This document shows, piece by piece, positions 62,725 through 64,000 of a stretch of 64,000 bases of DNA; within the stretch, counting starts at the first letter, position 1, and each line of letters starts with the position of its first letter. This DNA is from an uncultured Halomonas sp. GTDB lineage: Bacteria; Pseudomonadota; Gammaproteobacteria; Pseudomonadales; Halomonadaceae. A program made the translations under genes and the position numbers. Location of the stretch: the NCBI RefSeq assembly GCF_947500835.1, contig NZ_CANMTQ010000004.1:248001-312000 (forward strand). Reading direction: 5' to 3'. Below the pieces are notes generated by a model. That model did no database searches. It worked only from the letters and a program-made list of their open reading frames with translations, and had not been told where the DNA came from.

Positions 62725-64000
62725 CCGCCACCCAACCCCGTTGATACTCGATGGCAACACCGTTGAACTCGAGTCCGTGCTGGCCGTCGCCAAGGGCCAT
62801 ACTCGCGTCCAACTCTCGGATTCATCGGAATTTCGCGAACGTATCGCCGCCGGGCCAGCCTTCCTCGATCGTCTTCTCGAGGAAGATGGCGTGGTCTATG
62901 GGGTCACTACCGGTTACGGCGATGCCTGTACCCGGGCGGTACCCATGGCGCAGCACGCGGAATTGCCGCGCCATCTGTATACCTTTCATGGCTGCGGTCT
63001 GGGCGAGATTCTCGATGTCGAGTCCGCTCGTGCGGTGGTGCTGGTGCGCCTGGTATCGCTTTGTCGCGGTGTCTCCGGGGTTAGCGTCGAACTGCTGGAG
63101 CGGCTGGTGTGGCTGCTCGAGGAAGACGTGATTCCGGTGATTCCCAGCGAGGGTTCCGTAGGCGCCAGTGGCGATCTGACACCGCTTTCCTATCTGGCGG
63201 CGGTGCTATGCGGCGAGCGTGAGGTGTTCGACCGCGGCCAGCGGCGCGCCACCGCCGAGGTGTTCGCGGAGCGCGGCCTGACCCCCTACCACCTGCGCCC
63301 CAAGGAAGGCCTGGCGCTGATGAACGGCACCGCGGTGATGACGGCCCTGGCCTGCCTGGCACTTGGTCGCGCCGAACAGCTGTCGCGCCTGGCCACCCGT
63401 ATTACCGCCATGAACAGTTGGGCGCTGGAGGGCAACCCCTATCATTTCGACGCGGATCTGTTTGCCGCCAAGCCCCATGTCGGGCAGCAGCGGGTTGCCG
63501 CACGCCTGCATCAAGATCTCGCCCACAGTCCTGCACAGGCCAAGGACGACGACACACCGCGCAACTCCTCGCGGCTGCAGGATCGCTACTCGATCCGCTG
63601 CGCGCCTCATGTCATCGGGGTGCTGGAAGACAGTCTGCCCTGGCTTCGCAGTTTCATCGAAAACGAACTCAATAGCGCCAACGACAACCCGTTGATCGAT
63701 CCGGTCGCCGGCAAGGTGATGCATGGCGGCCATTTCTATGGCGGCCATATTGCCTTCGCCATGGACTCCCTCAAGACCCTGGTGGCGAACATCGCCGACC
63801 TGCTCGATCGGCAGTTCGCGCTACTGGTCGACACCCGTTACAACCACGGTCTAGCCGCCAATCTGAGCGGCGCCACGCTGGAGCGAGCACCGCTCAATCA
63901 TGGCTACAAGGCGGTGCAGATCGGTGTTTCCGCCTGGACCGCCGAAGCCCTCAAGCTGACCATGCCGGCGAGTGTCTTTTCCCGTTCCACGGAGTGTCAC
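62705..64000 (+). CDS. HAL/PAL/TAL-family aromatic ammonia-lyase, 3' end cut by the window
   Basis: At least 432 residues are present. The MIO prosthetic-group triad Ala154-Ser155-Gly156 (GSVGASGDLTPLSYL) is intact, with YGVTTGYGD and LNSANDNPLID downstream. Such enzymes remove ammonia from histidine, phenylalanine or tyrosine. In this position it most likely makes the aryl (coumarate-type) starter for the polyene rather than serving histidine degradation, since no hut genes are near. Start 62705, or 62714 or 62717. The C-terminus lies outside. Confidence 0.9.
   Translation, partial: MTDMMADRHPTPLILDGNTVELESVLAVAKGHTRVQLSDSSEFRERIAAGPAFLDRLLEEDGVVYGVTTGYGDACTRAVPMAQHAELPRHLYTFHGCGLGEILDVESARAVVLVRLVSLCRGVSGVSVELLERLVWLLEEDVIPVIPSEGSVGASGDLTPLSYLAAVLCGEREVFDRGQRRATAEVFAERGLTPYHLRPKEGLALMNGTAVMTALACLALGRAEQLSRLATRITAMNSWALEGNPYHFDADLFAAKPHVGQQRVAARLHQDLAHSPAQAKDDDTPRNSSRLQDRYSIRCAPHVIGVLEDSLPWLRSFIENELNSANDNPLIDPVAGKVMHGGHFYGGHIAFAMDSLKTLVANIADLLDRQFALLVDTRYNHGLAANLSGATLERAPLNHGYKAVQIGVSAWTAEALKLTMPASVFSRSTECH

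Noticed and set aside
1-64000. CRISPR arrays, rRNA or tRNA genes, complete insertion sequences
   Set aside because: No regularly spaced direct repeats, no RNA-gene landmarks and no transposase gene were recognised by eye.

Overview
The window looks like a chromosomal segment of a halophilic gammaproteobacterium, most like Halomonas and relatives. The reasons are the mid-to-high GC content, a multisubunit Mrp-type Na+/H+ antiporter with an NhaC and a CPA2 antiporter, a phasin, an Entner-Doudoroff zwf-pgl-eda block with divergent hexR, and an aryl polyene (APE) type pigment cluster. This is inference from gene content; no rRNA or other marker gene is present.

Layout. Bases 1-2.6 kb are an accessory scrapyard: a NERD-domain pseudogene with an amber codon, two stacked palindromes, an orphan MNT nucleotidyltransferase, a HigBA toxin-antitoxin pair and a Fic/DOC pseudogene with two frameshifts, one in a 7-bp tandem repeat. 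From 2.7 to 10.3 kb come an outer-membrane SphA/MetA-type protein, argE, an EamA exporter, a DEAD-box helicase with a long leader and an M23 endopeptidase. From 10.3 to 17.9 kb lies an Mrp operon (E-F-G-MbhD-B-C-D-fusion) whose last gene joins two antiporter modules in one 1076-residue chain. From 18 to 31 kb are an ABC transporter, a GFA protein with a hairpin over its ribosome binding site, a peroxiredoxin, small enzymes, a low-GC asparagine-synthase-like gene, a KefB-type antiporter, two LysR regulators and a MaoC-phosphotransacetylase fusion.

From 31.2 to 39 kb are a DUF1127 gene, YoeB-YefM, and an acetylpolyamine locus: a GntR regulator, a palindromic operator pair, two FAD amine oxidases, an NhaC-family carrier and acetylpolyamine amidohydrolase. 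From 39 to 51.5 kb are a large unrecognised protein with papain-like Cys-His-Asn spacing, a diguanylate cyclase frameshifted exactly inside its GGDEF codons, two Crp/Fnr paralogues, and a stress-type group (phasin with 11-residue repeats, two DUF2382 proteins, a tandemly duplicated PRC-barrel transcription unit), then two patatin phospholipases around a PIN-PhoH ATPase.

From 51.6 to 56.8 kb are a zinc-ribbon protein, a methyltransferase and eda / pgl-zwf / hexR. A dispersed roughly 150-bp repeat sits between eda and pgl; another copy is at 29.7 kb and a partial one at 34.6 kb. From 56.86 kb to the right edge is a tightly overlapping APE operon: chain-length factor, PlsC acyltransferase, ACP, membrane protein, AMP-ligase fused to a dehydratase, glycosyltransferase, LpxL-like acyltransferase and an MIO-type aromatic ammonia-lyase cut off by the window end. 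I found no rRNA, tRNA or CRISPR array.
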